Source: Rhynchosporium graminicola (lineage: Eukaryota; Ascomycota; Leotiomycetes; Helotiales; Ploettnerulaceae). From it: 31,641 nt of DNA. The stretch lies in NCBI GenBank assembly GCA_900074885.1, contig FJUW01000058.1, positions 1 to 31,641 on the forward strand, written 5' to 3'. Positions 19,925-30,240 of the stretch are shown here, piece by piece. The position numbers were made by a program, and so were the translations under genes. Every line of letters begins with the position of its first letter. Within the stretch, counting starts at the first letter, position 1. The notes beneath the pieces are model-generated. The model made no database searches and had not been told where the DNA came from. It worked only from the letters and a program-made list of their open reading frames with translations.

Positions 19925-20410
19925 GGATAGTATTAGATAATATCTTACCTAGAAAACTCGATTCGCACGTATAACTACTAGGGAGCTCTTCGCTGAGTTA
20001 TCTCTACTTACCTTAGATTTTCGGAATTATACGGAAATAGTTAGTACTATTAATTACGAATTCGATAGTTAGGTTTTCAAAAGAGCCGAGATTCTAGAGA
20101 TCTCTCGGATAGCTAGGAATTTAAACGTAATTTAGCCTTAGAAGCACTAGTATTACTACGAAGTCACTCTCGGATACTTCGAAACTCGTTCTTTCGTGCG
20201 TACGAAGTAAAACAGCAGACGAATTTTAAGTAGAAACTTCCCTATAAGCTCTAATATTTATTATCCTCTTACTTGACTTTAACCTTCCGAAAGCAGCTCT
20301 AATAGCAAAAAACCTTACTTTTAGGCTAAGACGAAATAGCTTATTACCTTAGCGGAAATTATCGGAATTCGACTCGTAATCCTTATACCCCGGTATAATT
20401 TATCCCCCTT
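19925..20410 (+). pseudogene. Readable frame in the leader of element E, unassigned
   Basis: One phase can be followed for over 400 bases with only RIP-type stops: SIR-stop-YLT-stop-KTRFARITT, then ELFAELSLLTLDFRNYTEIV (about 19984), RAEILEISRIARNLNVI (about 20080), VTLGYFETRSFVRTK (about 20170) and NSRRILSRNFPISSNIYYPL (about 20215). The first part looks helical and recalls a retrotransposon gag-like segment, but I cannot name the family. It precedes the MPPKKA start of the next frame by about 180 bases. It could be an upstream ORF, the first part of gag, or captured sequence. Confidence 0.4.
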
Positions 20411-20587
20411 AGCAGAATCGACCTCCCTCTACTAGAACTTTTAATTTAATACTTTCTATATCTACTTAACGAAGATATCTAACTCTCCTTAATCTTTCGG
20501 CTTCTTTAGAATTTGATTTCGACTTTCGCTTCTTTTATAACTTTTAAGTGTTCTATCACTTTCGCTTAGCCTCGCTTACCTAATGCT

Positions 20588-21083
20588 ATGCCTCCTAAGA
20601 AGGCTTAGCTAGCTCCTACGGCTTCACCGGAATACTCTCGCAGCCCTTCCGATTCTGTACTTATTATAGAATTACTTTAATCGATTGAAGACTATTAATT
20701 ATAGATAGAATCGACTACTTAGGAGCTTTCTATTAGTATTAGTCGTATCGAACAGATATTTACCGAGTTTTTACGTACTTAGGCATAATCGATGAACTCT
20801 AGACCTTCGGTAAACCTTAGACATTCGGTAAACTCGGTATTATAATTACTAATAGAACTTACCCTTAAACGCTCTTTAATTAATAATTTATAGACCTCCG
20901 GTAAATCGCAACTAACTAAAAGTATCGATAATCTTGATATAAGGATTAATCCGTCTTTTAGCTAATAGTATGCTTCTATTTAGGACTGACTAGAAGTTAA
21001 TTTAGACTAATACCCGATTACGCATGCCTATAAAGCGCTAGTCTAGAGCTCTACTTCTAGCTTTATAAGAGGTTACTTAGAAC
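20588..21083 (+). pseudogene. N-terminal part of gag of element E
   Basis: A start atgcctcctaagaaggct (MPPKKA) opens a frame rich in Ser, Pro and Thr, followed by a helical segment (SISISRIEQIFTEFLRT, about 20730) and, after INPSFS (about 20945), YASI-stop-D-stop-LEVNLD-stop-YPITHAYKAL and SSTSSFIRGYLEL, which ends at 21083 where the LTR of element F begins. Stops are at TAA/TAG. A basic start followed by a low-complexity region is common in fungal Gypsy gag proteins. The rest is out of the window. Confidence 0.55.
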
Positions 21084-21318
21084 TGTGACGACTGGTCAGG
21101 TTTGGAGGTCTCTCCCTATTGGTAGAAACACTTACTGCTAAGCGAGATTATACGAGTAGAGTTTAGGGGCCCCTTTTCATATATATACTTCTATTCTCTC
21201 TCTACTTCTTCACTCCTTAGTTATAGATTCTCAAGTGATTCTTACTACTTCATATTCATAGTAATATAAGGTCTTATTACTCAGGTAGTTTTAAGACCTT
21301 TCTAGAGTAAGCGTTATA
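21084..21318 (+). repeat. 5' LTR of element F (235 bp)
   Basis: It starts tgtgacgactggtcagg, with an unchanged TG, and ends gcgttata, which would be gcgtcaca before RIP and so gives matching TGTGACG...CGTCACA ends. A TATA-like run (21180-21187) is followed by cttctattctctctctac. The second LTR is outside the window, so the call rests on ends and position. Confidence 0.68.
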
Positions 21319-21477
21319 TTATCTATAACTCTTTTACTTACGTCTAGGAAGATAGTAAATATCTACTTATATTATACCTCTATACCTAGAGCTACTAAAC
21401 GCAGGAGACTACGCTATATAGAGAAGGCTTATACTAAGTATAAACTTGAAGAATAGTACTTAAACCGAAGTAACTTA

Positions 21478-21940
21478 AGTCCGATAAATCAACTACTAGT
21501 TCTCCGACTCCCTCTACCTCCTATTCTTCGGCGACTCGTAATACTCGCTATAACCTATCTCTCTCTATAGTAGAGAGTACTCGCGATAACGCCTCGTCTG
21601 AGTTAAGCTCCCTAACTCCTATTATAATTAACGAACTTACTAAGTCGCTAAACCTCCCTAATAATACCCCTATATTAATAGTAACTATAAGTAACTTATA
21701 GGAAGACCGCGCTTACTAGCTATAAGAGGCAGAAAGGAAGCTCGCGGAGGAGAGATAATTAAACGCTAACTTATCTGCAGAACTACGCTAGTTACGGGAC
21801 GAGTTCCTAGAACTACGCTAGTTAACTACTTAGCGCTCTGCTAAGTCTATATCGTTTAATAACGTTTAATCGCGTATAATACTACTACTATTAATTAAAG
21901 AAGATAACGTTACTCCTACGCTTAATAATCGTTATCGAGA
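21478..21940 (+). pseudogene. N-terminal part of gag of element F
   Basis: The frame KSDKSTTSSPTPSTSYSSAT (about 21478) leads into SLSIVESTRDNASSELSSL, IIINELTKSLNLPNNTPI and a Leu/Glu-rich helical region with LSAELR-stop-LRDEFLELR (about 21770), probably a coiled coil, and ends NNRYRE at the ATAAT target site of element G. The same phase continues at 28793 after the second duplication copy. The start lies upstream and is not fixed. Gag would build the particle of element F. Confidence 0.65.
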
Positions 21941-21945
21941 ATAAT
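21941..21945 (+). repeat. Target-site duplication of element G, left copy (ATAAT)
   Basis: Five bases directly before the 5' LTR, identical to 28788-28792. Confidence 0.92.
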
Positions 21946-22127
21946 TGTAATGGGTCTGTGCGCCTAGTGCCTCCCACTCCTGTATTTCAGAATTGGAGAG
22001 GAAGGAAGAACCTTCTCTCTTTAGTAATTAGTTTCTATATTAACTAGATTATTACTAGCGAACCTCTAGCGACTATTCTACTATTCTATTATACCTATTT
22101 ACTTTAGCGTACTAAGTGATTATTATA
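21946..22127 (+). repeat. 5' LTR of element G (182 bp)
   Basis: It starts tgtaatgggtctgtg and ends gtgattattata. It matches 28606-28787 throughout; differences are all transitions (for example attgg / attag, attatta / atcatta). Confidence 0.93.
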
Positions 22128-22149
22128 TTCTAATTACTTTTACTTAACA

Positions 22150-23330
22150 TTAGCCTAAATAGTTATAATAGCTTAAAGCGGAGAATCTTCTACTATGTTA
22201 ACCCGACTTATACTCTAAGACAACTCTATTAGGGCCTAGATAATACCCGGCGATATACTAGTAGATAACCTTTTAGTTCTATAAGAGAAACTCCGATCGC
22301 TAAAGAAAAAGAACGATATCATAAATAACATTATAGTTAAGTACAAACGAATATTCAGCGAAAACATTACTTAATACCCTCCGGAAGCTACTATAAGAGC
22401 ACGACTCTACTAAGCTTATATATCCGAAGACCTTACCCTAAGCATAGAGAGAGATACTAGTCGATTAGTAGCTCCTAAAGAATCGCTAATTCCTCGCCGG
22501 GATAAAAGTAAATATATGATTCTACCGGAATACGAGGGCAGGAGCTAAAGAGAGCTTACTAAGTACTTGCAGGCTTATAACCGAGTCTTCGATTACGATA
22601 CTAAAGGGTACTTAACTGATCTCGTTAAGATTAAATAGGTAGTAATACTACTTCGTAAGGAACCGGTGAACGCTTAGGAAAGGTTCAGGAAGTATACCCT
22701 AGATACCCTTTATAAGATAACCTAGGAAAGTTATAAAGAGTTCCTAGCGAATCTCTAGCTACTCCTTATCTCACGAAAGGTAGCTAACTTATAGGCCCAC
22801 GAGAACGCTCGCTAAAAGCTAGGTTAACTAATTAGGGAGTTCGTAAATTACCTTAAAGAAAAAGAGGAACAACTCGAACCTTTTACTAAGCGCTAATTAC
22901 GAGATATCTTATTTAATAAGATCTGCCCGGAGATTCGCTAGAAAATCGTTAAGAATAGCTAAGCTAATAGACTTCAGACCCGAGACTAAGTTATTTCTGC
23001 TATTACTCTTTAAGAGACTTATACCCTATCTAGAGGTACTAATAGTAATAAAAGATAGAGGGAACCTAAAGAGTAGAAATATAAGGAGTTAAACGCGAAG
23101 AAGGACGACTCGTATAAGCACTAGCGAAGAACTAACGATCGACGAGATAAGAGCTAATAAAGATAAGAAGGGAGGAAAGATCTAAATAGTATCCCTATTA
23201 AGGATCGGCCGATAAGACGGGATATCTTTAAGGTTTAGTACTACTCTTATAACGAATATAGATATATCTCTCCGAACTGTCTAAAATTAAATACCGGTAA
23301 TACTAAAGATAAACGCTAAGGAAAGCTATA
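22150..23330 (+). pseudogene. Gypsy gag remnant with zinc knuckle (element G)
   Basis: From about 22520 one frame gives ELTKYLQAYNRVFDYDTKGY, VVILLRKEPVNA, FRKYTLDTLYKIT, YKEFLANL and LIREFVNYLKEKEEQLEPFT, typical of a fungal gag capsid region, then RDILFNKICPEIR. A Lys/Arg-rich stretch (about 23040-23220) precedes a zinc knuckle near 23237-23281: Y-x2-Y-x4-Y-x4-C, i.e. CX2CX4HX4C with three of the four metal ligands turned to Tyr by RIP. The part before 22520 (about 22170-22510) is readable only in pieces. Gag packages the element RNA; this copy cannot. Confidence 0.75.
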
Positions 23331-25420
23331 ACTCGTAGTATCTTCTACGTCCGGACTAGGTTTACCGGATAATAAGATAGAAATCTAAATAAAGATTCTA
23401 TCCTAGGGTAAGTAGAAATCGATAACTGCCCTTATTAATAGTAGAATAGAAGATAACTTTATATTAAGACTAGTTACTAAAGAATACGAGCTTGAACTTA
23501 TTAGCGAAGGACTAAGGACTTTCTAGATACTTTCATAGAATAAAGGTATTATCTTCGGTACTATAATCGCCTAGGTAGAGATAGCTGATTCGATTAGACA
23601 GACTAGAGTCGATACTCTTCAGCTAAGAGTTATCGATATGCTAGGTATAGACCTGATATTAGAGTAGCTATAGTTAGAGGATATAGATCCTTAGATAAGC
23701 TTTAAGAATAAGTAGTAGAGGTTCTCTTATAATTTGAAGGACTCTAATAACTTTAATATTATAGCACCTCGAGCTTTTACGACTCTTATTAACGAACAGA
23801 AATCTCCTATATACGCTATAATACCTAACTTATATATAATACGCTAGATAAATACCGGCGATACGCCTACTATTCCCTCTATATATAGTAACCTTAAGGA
23901 CGTGTTCTCTGAGGAGAAAGGAAGCGAGCTACCCCTATTAGAGGGCTATTAATACGCTATCGAGTTAGAACTAGGATTAAAAACACCTTATTCTCTAATT
24001 TATAACCTCTCCGAGAAGGAACTAGAGGTTCTCCGGGAATACCTCGACTTATTAAAGGCGAAAGGTTAGATAAGGAAGAGTAAGAGTCTTATAGGTATAC
24101 TTATTCTTTTTATACCTAAGAAAGATAATAGCTTTCGATTATATATCGATTACCGGGCTCTAAATAAAATTACGATTAAGGATTAGTACCCTTTGCTATT
24201 AATTAGCGAAACGCTAGATAAGCTCCGGGATACTAGAGTATTTATTAAACTAGACTTATAAAACGCTTACTACTATGTCCGAATTCGCTAGAGTAATAAA
24301 TAGAAGACTGCATTTCGTACTTAATATGGGTATTATAAGTATTAAGTTATACTATTTGGACTATTAAACGTACTAGCGACCTTCTAGGTATTTATTAATA
24401 ATACGCTAGCGGGCCTCGTCGATATTACTTATATTATATATCTTAATAATATCCTAATCTATTCTGCCGACCTCTTATAATATGAATAATATGTCCGCTA
24501 AGTACTCGAGAGACTTCGATATATAAACCTCTTTATTAAGTTATTAAAGTGCTCCTTTAATACTAAAAGTATAGAGTTTCTAGGATATATTATCTCCTTA
24601 GCTAGCGTTTTAATAGATATGAGCCGGATAGATACTATTAGGGAATAGCTAGAGCCTAAAAGTATTAGAGACGTATAAGTCTTTATTAGTTTTATAAACT
24701 TCTACTAGCGATTTATCATAAGATTCTTAGTGATTACTTGACCTCTAATAAGTTTAATAGGTAGTAAGAAGAAAAGGCAACCTGCTCCTGCTTTTAGATA
24801 GAGTACTATAGAAAGGGAGGCTTTTAACGCGTTGAACGATATGTTTACTATAGTACCTTTTCTTATATACTTCGATCTACTGAAGCTAAGAAAGCTAGAG
24901 ACTAACGCTTCTAAGTTTATTATTACGGGAATTCTCTTCTAGCTTAGAGAGTAGCCGGCGAAAGAAGGGGAAAAGGCCGTCTAGTACCTTATCGCGTTCT
25001 TTAGTAAAAAGCTAGAACTTGCCGAGTTGAATTATAAAGTATATAACTAAGAACTCCTTATAATTATTAAGTGTTTTATATACTAGAGGTATTACCTTAA
25101 AGGTAGTATAGCCTTAGTTAAGGTATTAATAGACTATAGTAACTTCTATTACTTTATAACTACGACGGTATTAAGCTGGCGATAAGCCAGATAGGCTCTG
25201 GAGCTATCTAAGTATAACTTTATATTAAGTTATAGATAAGGGAAAAATAATCCTACTAATAGACTATCGAGAAGGCTTAACTATAAGCCGGCGAAAGATA
25301 AGGAAAATATTATACTCTCTACTTTATAAAATAAGCTGCGAAGTATAATTAAAGATAAGTTAATCTGCGTACCTAGTAAAGCTAGTGATACGATAGAGAG
25401 TAACCGGTATCCGAATGATA
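23331..25420 (+). pseudogene. Gypsy protease, reverse transcriptase and RNase H remnant (element G)
   Basis: Protease near 23415-23470: ITALINSRIEDNFI, where the usual D-S-G reads N-S-R. A linker with VFSEEKGSELPLLEGY (about 23890) leads to reverse transcriptase: LSEKELEVLREYLDLLKAKG, PKKDNSFRLYIDYRALNKI (about 24120), VFIKLDL...NAYYYVRIR, VILFGLLNVLATF and the active-site box YLNNILIYS (about 24440; YLDD in active enzymes). LLKCSFNTKSIEFLGYIIS and the thumb/connection FISFINFY-stop-RFI (about 24690) follow, then RNase H (about 24830-25260) with LETNASKFIITGIL, IAFFSKKLELAELNYKVYN and LSRRLNYKPA. The frame is continuous over about 2 kb except for RIP stops. Confidence 0.9.
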
Positions 25421-27145
25421 GTATATCGTGCTAGTTAACTTAGATTCTATAACCTACTGATAATACTTCTTTAAAAGGAGTATCGATCGAGGCTATAGAT
25501 ACGACCTTTACGCCTAACTAGCGATATATGCTTATAAAGCTTGATAGTTTATAGAACTTATTTAGAGGTCTAGACACCCTCTTAAGAAGCGCTAGTGAGG
25601 AGCCGGGCGCTAGCTAGTATAGCTATAGATATACTATGCTATAGTTTTTTATAGCGAGAATTATAAGAACCGAAATAGTAAACCCTGAATCGAACTCACT
25701 TCTCTTAACGCTTATAAAGCTATAGAAAAGGGACGCTTTTACTATTAAGAAGTTAGCTAGATTATAGAAAACCGGGGATGCAGATTAGAGTATCGATAGC
25801 GAAGGACTACTTAGATACTAGCGAAAGGCTTATGTTCCGCTAGATAAAGCTATCTATACTAAAATTATGAAGATATACTATAATAATCTAATTATAGGCT
25901 ATTTTAGTTAAGATAAGACGCTAAAGCTTATCTAGCGAAAGTACTATTAGTAGAAGATAAAGCTAAATATTAAAGAATACGTTAAAAGTTATGATATTTA
26001 TTAAAGGATAAAAGTAAGAAGAATAAAGATAGCTAGCGAGATGTAAGCGCCTAGCTAGCTAAGTAAGCCGTTTGAGTCTATAACTATAGACTTTATTACA
26101 GATCTGCTACCTTATAAAGGGAGCTCTATAGGAAGAATCTCTGATAGTTTACTAGTAATTATCAATAGATATACTAAAGATATAAAGTATATTCCTTACT
26201 TAAAGATAATTAATACGCTAAGCTTAGCTTAGCTATTTATCGACTATTAGTTTAAGGACTACGGATTACCTACGGTTATTATTACTAATAGAGGTTCTGT
26301 TTTCACTTCCAAGTTCTAGTAAGAGGTATGCTTCTACCTCCGAATAATAAGAGGTCTTTCGACGGCGTTTCACTTATAAACTGATAGGTAAACGGAACGA
26401 TAAAACTAAGCTATAGAAGTATAGCTACGGTATTTCGTATACTATCTTTAAGACGATTAGGTAGACCTATTACCTATAGCGAAATTCGCGTATATAAATA
26501 AATATTATAAAGCTATTAGAATAACTCAAAATAAGGCTAGGTATAGAATTACACTAGATAATCGCTAGAGTATCGAGGATAATCCTATAAGAGGGGAGAT
26601 ACCTACTGCTAAAGAAAGAGCAGAAGAAGTAGTTAAGAAACGCTAAGAGCTAGAGAATAGCTAGCGAAGAACTAAAGAAACCTAAGCGAAATAGTATAAT
26701 AAGAACTATCGACTAGTTAAATTCAAAGTAGATTAATAAGTCCTACTCTTAGTAAAGAATATCAAAACTATTCAATCGAGCAAGAAGCTAGACTACTAAT
26801 TTCTAGAGCTATTTAAGATTAGCGAAAGAATTAGAAAGCAGGCATATCGATTGGATTTACTTACTAAGTATAGTCGGCTATATGATATCTTCTATATCTT
26901 ACTATTAGAACTATACTAGTAAAGGCCCGGCGAGTCGTCGGAGGTTATCTAACTTGACCTTATCGACGGCGAAGAATCATAGGAGGTCGATTCCTTACTA
27001 GACTAGCGAGTAGTTAGGAGGAGAGAATAATTCCTAGTAAAATAGAAGGGGTTTACTTCCGCTTATAATTCTTAGGAGCTAAAAGAAAACCTCTAGGGAC
27101 TCTAGAAAGAAATCAAAGCTTTAAAAAATTAAAACGCTATAGAAA
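25421..27145 (+). pseudogene. Gypsy integrase with C-terminal chromodomain (element G)
   Basis: After a linker, YVPLDKALYTKIMKIYYNNL (about 25830) begins the zinc-binding region. The core follows: ESITIDFITDLLPYKGSSIG (about 26070; first catalytic Asp kept), IITNRGSVFTSKF (about 26280; the second catalytic Asp reads Asn), STAFHL-stop-TDR-stop-TER and the third acidic residue expected nearby, then LLPIAKFAYINKYYKAIRIT. The barrel region (about 26720-26900) has VLLLVKNIKT...KKLDY, AYRLDLLTKYSRLYDIFYI. The C-terminal chromodomain (about 26970-27130) reads EVDSLLD-stop-RVVRRRE, FLVK-stop-KGFTSAYNS-stop-ELKENL. Integrase inserts the cDNA, and the chromodomain may guide it to heterochromatin. Inactive. 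Confidence 0.9.
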
Positions 27146-27390
27146 GACTAGCGAAACGCCAGCGAAAGTGAAATAATACTTATAAAAAGATATATACCTT
27201 TCTGTTTTTTCCTATAGGGTTTTATAGTTTTAAAGGTATATTAGAGATTATAAATCTAATAGAGGTCTAAGGAGAAAAAGAGGTTTTATTATCTATATAG
27301 ATCGCTAGTAAACTAGCTCTCGCTAGATAAACTCCGATATATCGCTAAAGAAAGTTTACTTAGTAACCTCCTAATTAGTAGTATCCATAT
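27146..27390. other. Spacer between pol and antisense ORF of element G
   Basis: About 245 bases with no coding frame recognised. It separates two converging genes and may hold their 3' ends. Confidence 0.4.
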
Positions 27391-28345
27391 CCCTATCCGG
27401 GACTTCCTTTCTATTAACCTCTAGCTACGTATCTAGTGAAGCTACCTATAGAAAGAATCTAGTATGAATAGTATAGAAGTCCTTCGCTGAAGATTAGTAG
27501 GGAACTCGCTAGAGAGATTGATTTATACTATACAGAGACTACGAATTTCCTCTAGAAGAGTAGTATTTATAATATCGATAGTAGCAGTGACTTTAGCTAT
27601 AGAGCGCAGTGTATACCTAGATACCTTAGCGATTGCCGACGTAATACTAGAGGATAGCTCGGCATTAGAATCAATAACTAGCTTCTAAGGAGATTTAATA
27701 GCTATAGTATTACTAACTTTAGAAGTATAATTAGCCCGCTTCTTCTCTATATTAAAGCGTGCTTAGGTAATCTTTAATACTTCTCCGGAACTCTCGCCTA
27801 TTACTACTTTTAAAGCTACGTCTTATAGTTAGCTGAGAATACCTATCAGGATAGCTAGAACCTCGTCGGCTATTAGCTAAGTATTCGCTAGAGAGAGGAA
27901 ATTTATACTTATATCCTCGTAAGATTTACCTTTCTTAATATAGTCTATATACTTACTAGCAATAGAGTTAGGAGCTAAAGTGCACTTTAACTCAGGGAAT
28001 AGAGTATACTTACCGGCGTATTGCAAGTAAGTCTCCGGACGCGGTATCTCCTTGTTCACCTTAGCACGAGCCTTCGACTTTATCTGCGTATTCTTTCGAC
28101 TAGTATAGAGGGTCTTATTGTAATAGGCAGAAGGGCTACTATCTTAGCTCGGCTCGCCTTTAGTATCCTCGTTATTATCTTCCGCTCGCTAGCGCTTAGT
28201 CGATAACCCGCTAGCGACTGCGGTTTTTCCCTTATTAATAGGGGTGAAAGTATTACTAGAAGGAAGAGTATCTTTAAGCGAACTACTAGCGGCGCGCTTA
28301 CGAAGGTTCTTAGGAGCTAAAAGGTTAAGTTAGTATTACCTAATA
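27391..28345 (-). pseudogene. Extra antisense ORF between pol and 3' LTR of element G, function unknown
   Basis: On the minus strand a frame can be followed for about 300 codons. From the right: LAPKNLRKRAASSSLKDTLP, a basic Ser/Lys-rich region (NKGKTAVASGLSTKR, TQIKSKARAKVNKEIPRPET; about 28210-28020) with nuclear-signal-like clusters, a segment YLQYAGKYTLFPELKCTLAP, KYIDYIKKGKSYEDISINFL (about 27930), then long helical stretches (LIADEVLAILIGILS; TSAIAKVSRYTLRSIAKVTA; about 27590). The piece 28059-27877 is fully open. Stops elsewhere are TAA/TAG at likely Gln/Trp sites, so it was once a longer coding frame. I do not recognise the family. A DNA- or RNA-binding role is a guess from the basic N-terminal part only. 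The true start is not fixed. The region 27960-28070 keeps unusually many CpA/TpG. Confidence 0.6.
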
Positions 28346-28605
28346 CCTTATATTTATGACTTACGTATAGTTATTATTATTATCGTTAGTTATTTAAGAA
28401 GGAAGAGAAGAGAGAAGGTTAAGAGTTATATAGAGGAGTTACTTAGCGCTATGCCCCGCATTCTAGCTTTACTAATAATAAAGAAGAATCAGAATAAAGG
28501 TAAATCCTGAAAGGAATGCCTCGCCGGCGCCTCGCTGAAGTATCACCGGCTAGGGCATTTTAACGCCTTCACTTCTAGGATAGAAGTATTTAAGAGAGGA
28601 GATAT
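28346..28605. other. Spacer and polypurine tract of element G
   Basis: No gene seen. It contains an inverted GCCGG / CCGGC pair near 28520-28550. The purine-rich run aagagaggagatat (about 28592-28605) touches the 3' LTR and fits a polypurine tract. Confidence 0.5.
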
Positions 28606-28787
28606 TATAATAAGTCTATGCGCCTAGTGCCTCCTACTCCTGTATTTCAGAATTAGAGAGGAAGGAAGAACCTTCTCTCCTTAGTAATTAGTTTCTATAT
28701 CAACTAGATCATTACCAGTGAACCTCTAGCGACTGTTCTATTATTCTATTATACCTATTTACCTCAGCGTACTAAGTGATCATTACA
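28606..28787 (+). repeat. 3' LTR of element G (182 bp)
   Basis: It starts tataataagtctatg and ends gtgatcattaca. Here the start is mutated and the end intact, the reverse of the 5' copy; together they give the unmutated ends TGTAAT...ATTACA. Confidence 0.93.
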
Positions 28788-28792
28788 ATAAT
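28788..28792 (+). repeat. Target-site duplication of element G, right copy (ATAAT)
   Basis: Five bases directly after the 3' LTR, identical to 21941-21945. Confidence 0.92.
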
Positions 28793-29700
28793 CTACCGGA
28801 GGAATATTATTAATATTATACGCTACGCGTATAGAGAAGATACCGAACCTTCTAAATAAGCTCTCTAATAGAATCAACTACTCTCTAAAACTCTAGGAAG
28901 TGCAGATACGTAACGCCCTCCGGCGCTACTCTAGCTACTTTATCGATAAAGATTACTATAAAGATTAATTACTTAACTAAACGGAAGGAATAGCTAGAAC
29001 TTACCTAGAACTCTTATTCTTAGAACTAGAATATAATAAAGAAGGCAGTATAATCGATTTACTTAATATGATTACTTAACTCGTCTCTTTCTTATCTAAT
29101 CTATACGACTAATAAACTGCAAGAGCTAGCTATTTCGCGCTAAAGATAGATTATAAGTAGACCTTCTAGATGTTTTACTACGAGTTTCGTACGCTAGCTC
29201 GTAAAGCTAGAGTAAATGATTAATCGACTCTGAAAATAGACTTATAGGAGAAGCTACCTATATAGCTATAGAAATAGCTCTTCTAATAGTACTAAATATT
29301 AAGGACACTAGAAGAATACGTTAAGGCTATATAAGCTAAAGACTAAGGTTAATTTATTGAAAAGACTTATTATTCCGAGTCTTCGGCTAAGGCTAGCGCG
29401 ACTCGGGAACGCCCTATAAATACCTCCTCCTAGCGCTATAGTACTAACTCCTTTTCTTATCTGCAAATTAGTCTTCTTACGCCCGAGAACACTAGTACGA
29501 CTAGTAAATAAGTATTATACTCTATACGAAATAACACGCCTCGTGTATAATCGCCGGCGAATACTCCTCGTTACTTTACGCTTACCTCATATCTACGCTT
29601 ATCGTTAGCTCGACTTAATACTCCGTATCGAATTAATATAATTAACGCTAATAACGACGTTTATAGCGAGTTAGAAGATAATAATAATAAAGAGACGTAT
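28793..29700 (+). pseudogene. Gag of element F, main part after the insertion of G
   Basis: The frame resumes with STGGILLILYATRIEKIPNL, then NRINYSLKL-stop-EVQIRNALRR, TEGIARTYLELLFLELEYNK (about 28990), VSFLSNLYD (about 29080), ASYFALKIDYK and MFYYEFRTLARKARVND (about 29170), LKIDL-stop-EKLPI and RTLEEYVKAI (about 29310). This order (small N-terminal helix, capsid-like middle with an FYxEF-type block) is usual for fungal Gypsy gag. A Ser/Thr/Arg-rich tail follows (about 29370-29620). I do not see a zinc knuckle with confidence. Confidence 0.75.
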
Positions 29701-29779
29701 AACGACGCCTAAGAGTATATTAAACCGCTAGTAAAAGACTACGCCTAGGGAAAGACTCTTTCCTAGGTAGTATACGAGA

Positions 29780-30240
29780 TATACGATATCTTAACCTTAC
29801 GAAGCTTCTTAGTAGTTAATCGTTTACTACACGTGCTACTCTTACTAAGAATAGACTCTTGTATAAGCTACCAGCACTTCTCGATTCTGGAGCTAATAGA
29901 TACTATTTTATTAATCGTTCTTTTCTTAAATCTCTTTCTTTCTTCTTAAAACCTTTAATTCACCTTCTACTAAACGTAATTCCTATTAAAGGCTTTAATA
30001 GCGTTAATAGTAGTACTATTAGTCACTATACGATACTTAATTTAATAGTAGATCGTCGCGTTTAAGTATTTACCCCCTTTCTTATCACTACTCTCGGAAA
30101 CTACAGTATTATACTCGGAAGGACTTAGCTTTCGGAATATCAAGTACTCTTAGATACCTCTAAACGACAGATCATTTAGCTACTATATACTCCTCCTAGT
30201 AACGTTTATAGCTCTCCGATCGAGATTAAGGACTTATATA
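29780..30240 (+). pseudogene. Aspartic protease of element F
   Basis: The open piece 29859-30065 contains LPALLDSGANRYYFINRSFL, a classic D-S-G-A active site of a retropepsin-like protease, intact here. Reading on through the stop at 30063 gives VFTPFLITTLGNYSIILGRT, the second conserved motif (I-L-G-R) of the fold, then LSEYQVLLDTSKRQII. The protease would cut the polyprotein of element F. It escaped RIP in part because this stretch has few Trp/Gln codons; that explains why it is one of the few open frames in the window. Confidence 0.85.

Larger units (their letters stand above)
19083..21083 (+). mobile_element. Element E: 5' end of a Gypsy LTR retrotransposon, interrupted by element F
   Basis: The 5' LTR, a leader with a readable frame, and the start of gag are present. 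The body beyond gag would lie after element F, outside the window. The LTR shares its R-U5 half with element A, so both belong to one family with different U3 sequences. Element E begins where the Helitron helicase frame of element B stops (19082), which suggests insertion there; a five-base duplication would be gtagc (19078-19082), but its partner is out of view. Confidence 0.72.
21946..28787 (+). mobile_element. Element G: complete Gypsy chromovirus, plus strand, 6842 bp
   Basis: It has two 182-bp LTRs, the duplication ATAAT, and between them gag, protease, reverse transcriptase, RNase H, integrase and chromodomain on the plus strand, then an antisense ORF and a purine-rich tract. All parts of an autonomous element are present in order, but stops and changed catalytic residues make it inactive. 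It is the innermost insertion in this nest and keeps more CpA/TpG than the older layers. Confidence 0.92.

Noticed and set aside
21946..22127. Two 182-bp repeats first considered as separate solo LTRs or as the 5' LTR of a third element
   Set aside because: The matching ATAAT duplication, the polypurine tract before the second copy and the restored gag frame show they are the two LTRs of element G.
28021..28206. A 61-codon plus-strand frame within the antisense ORF of element G
   Set aside because: It overlaps the better supported minus-strand frame and has no recognisable domain.
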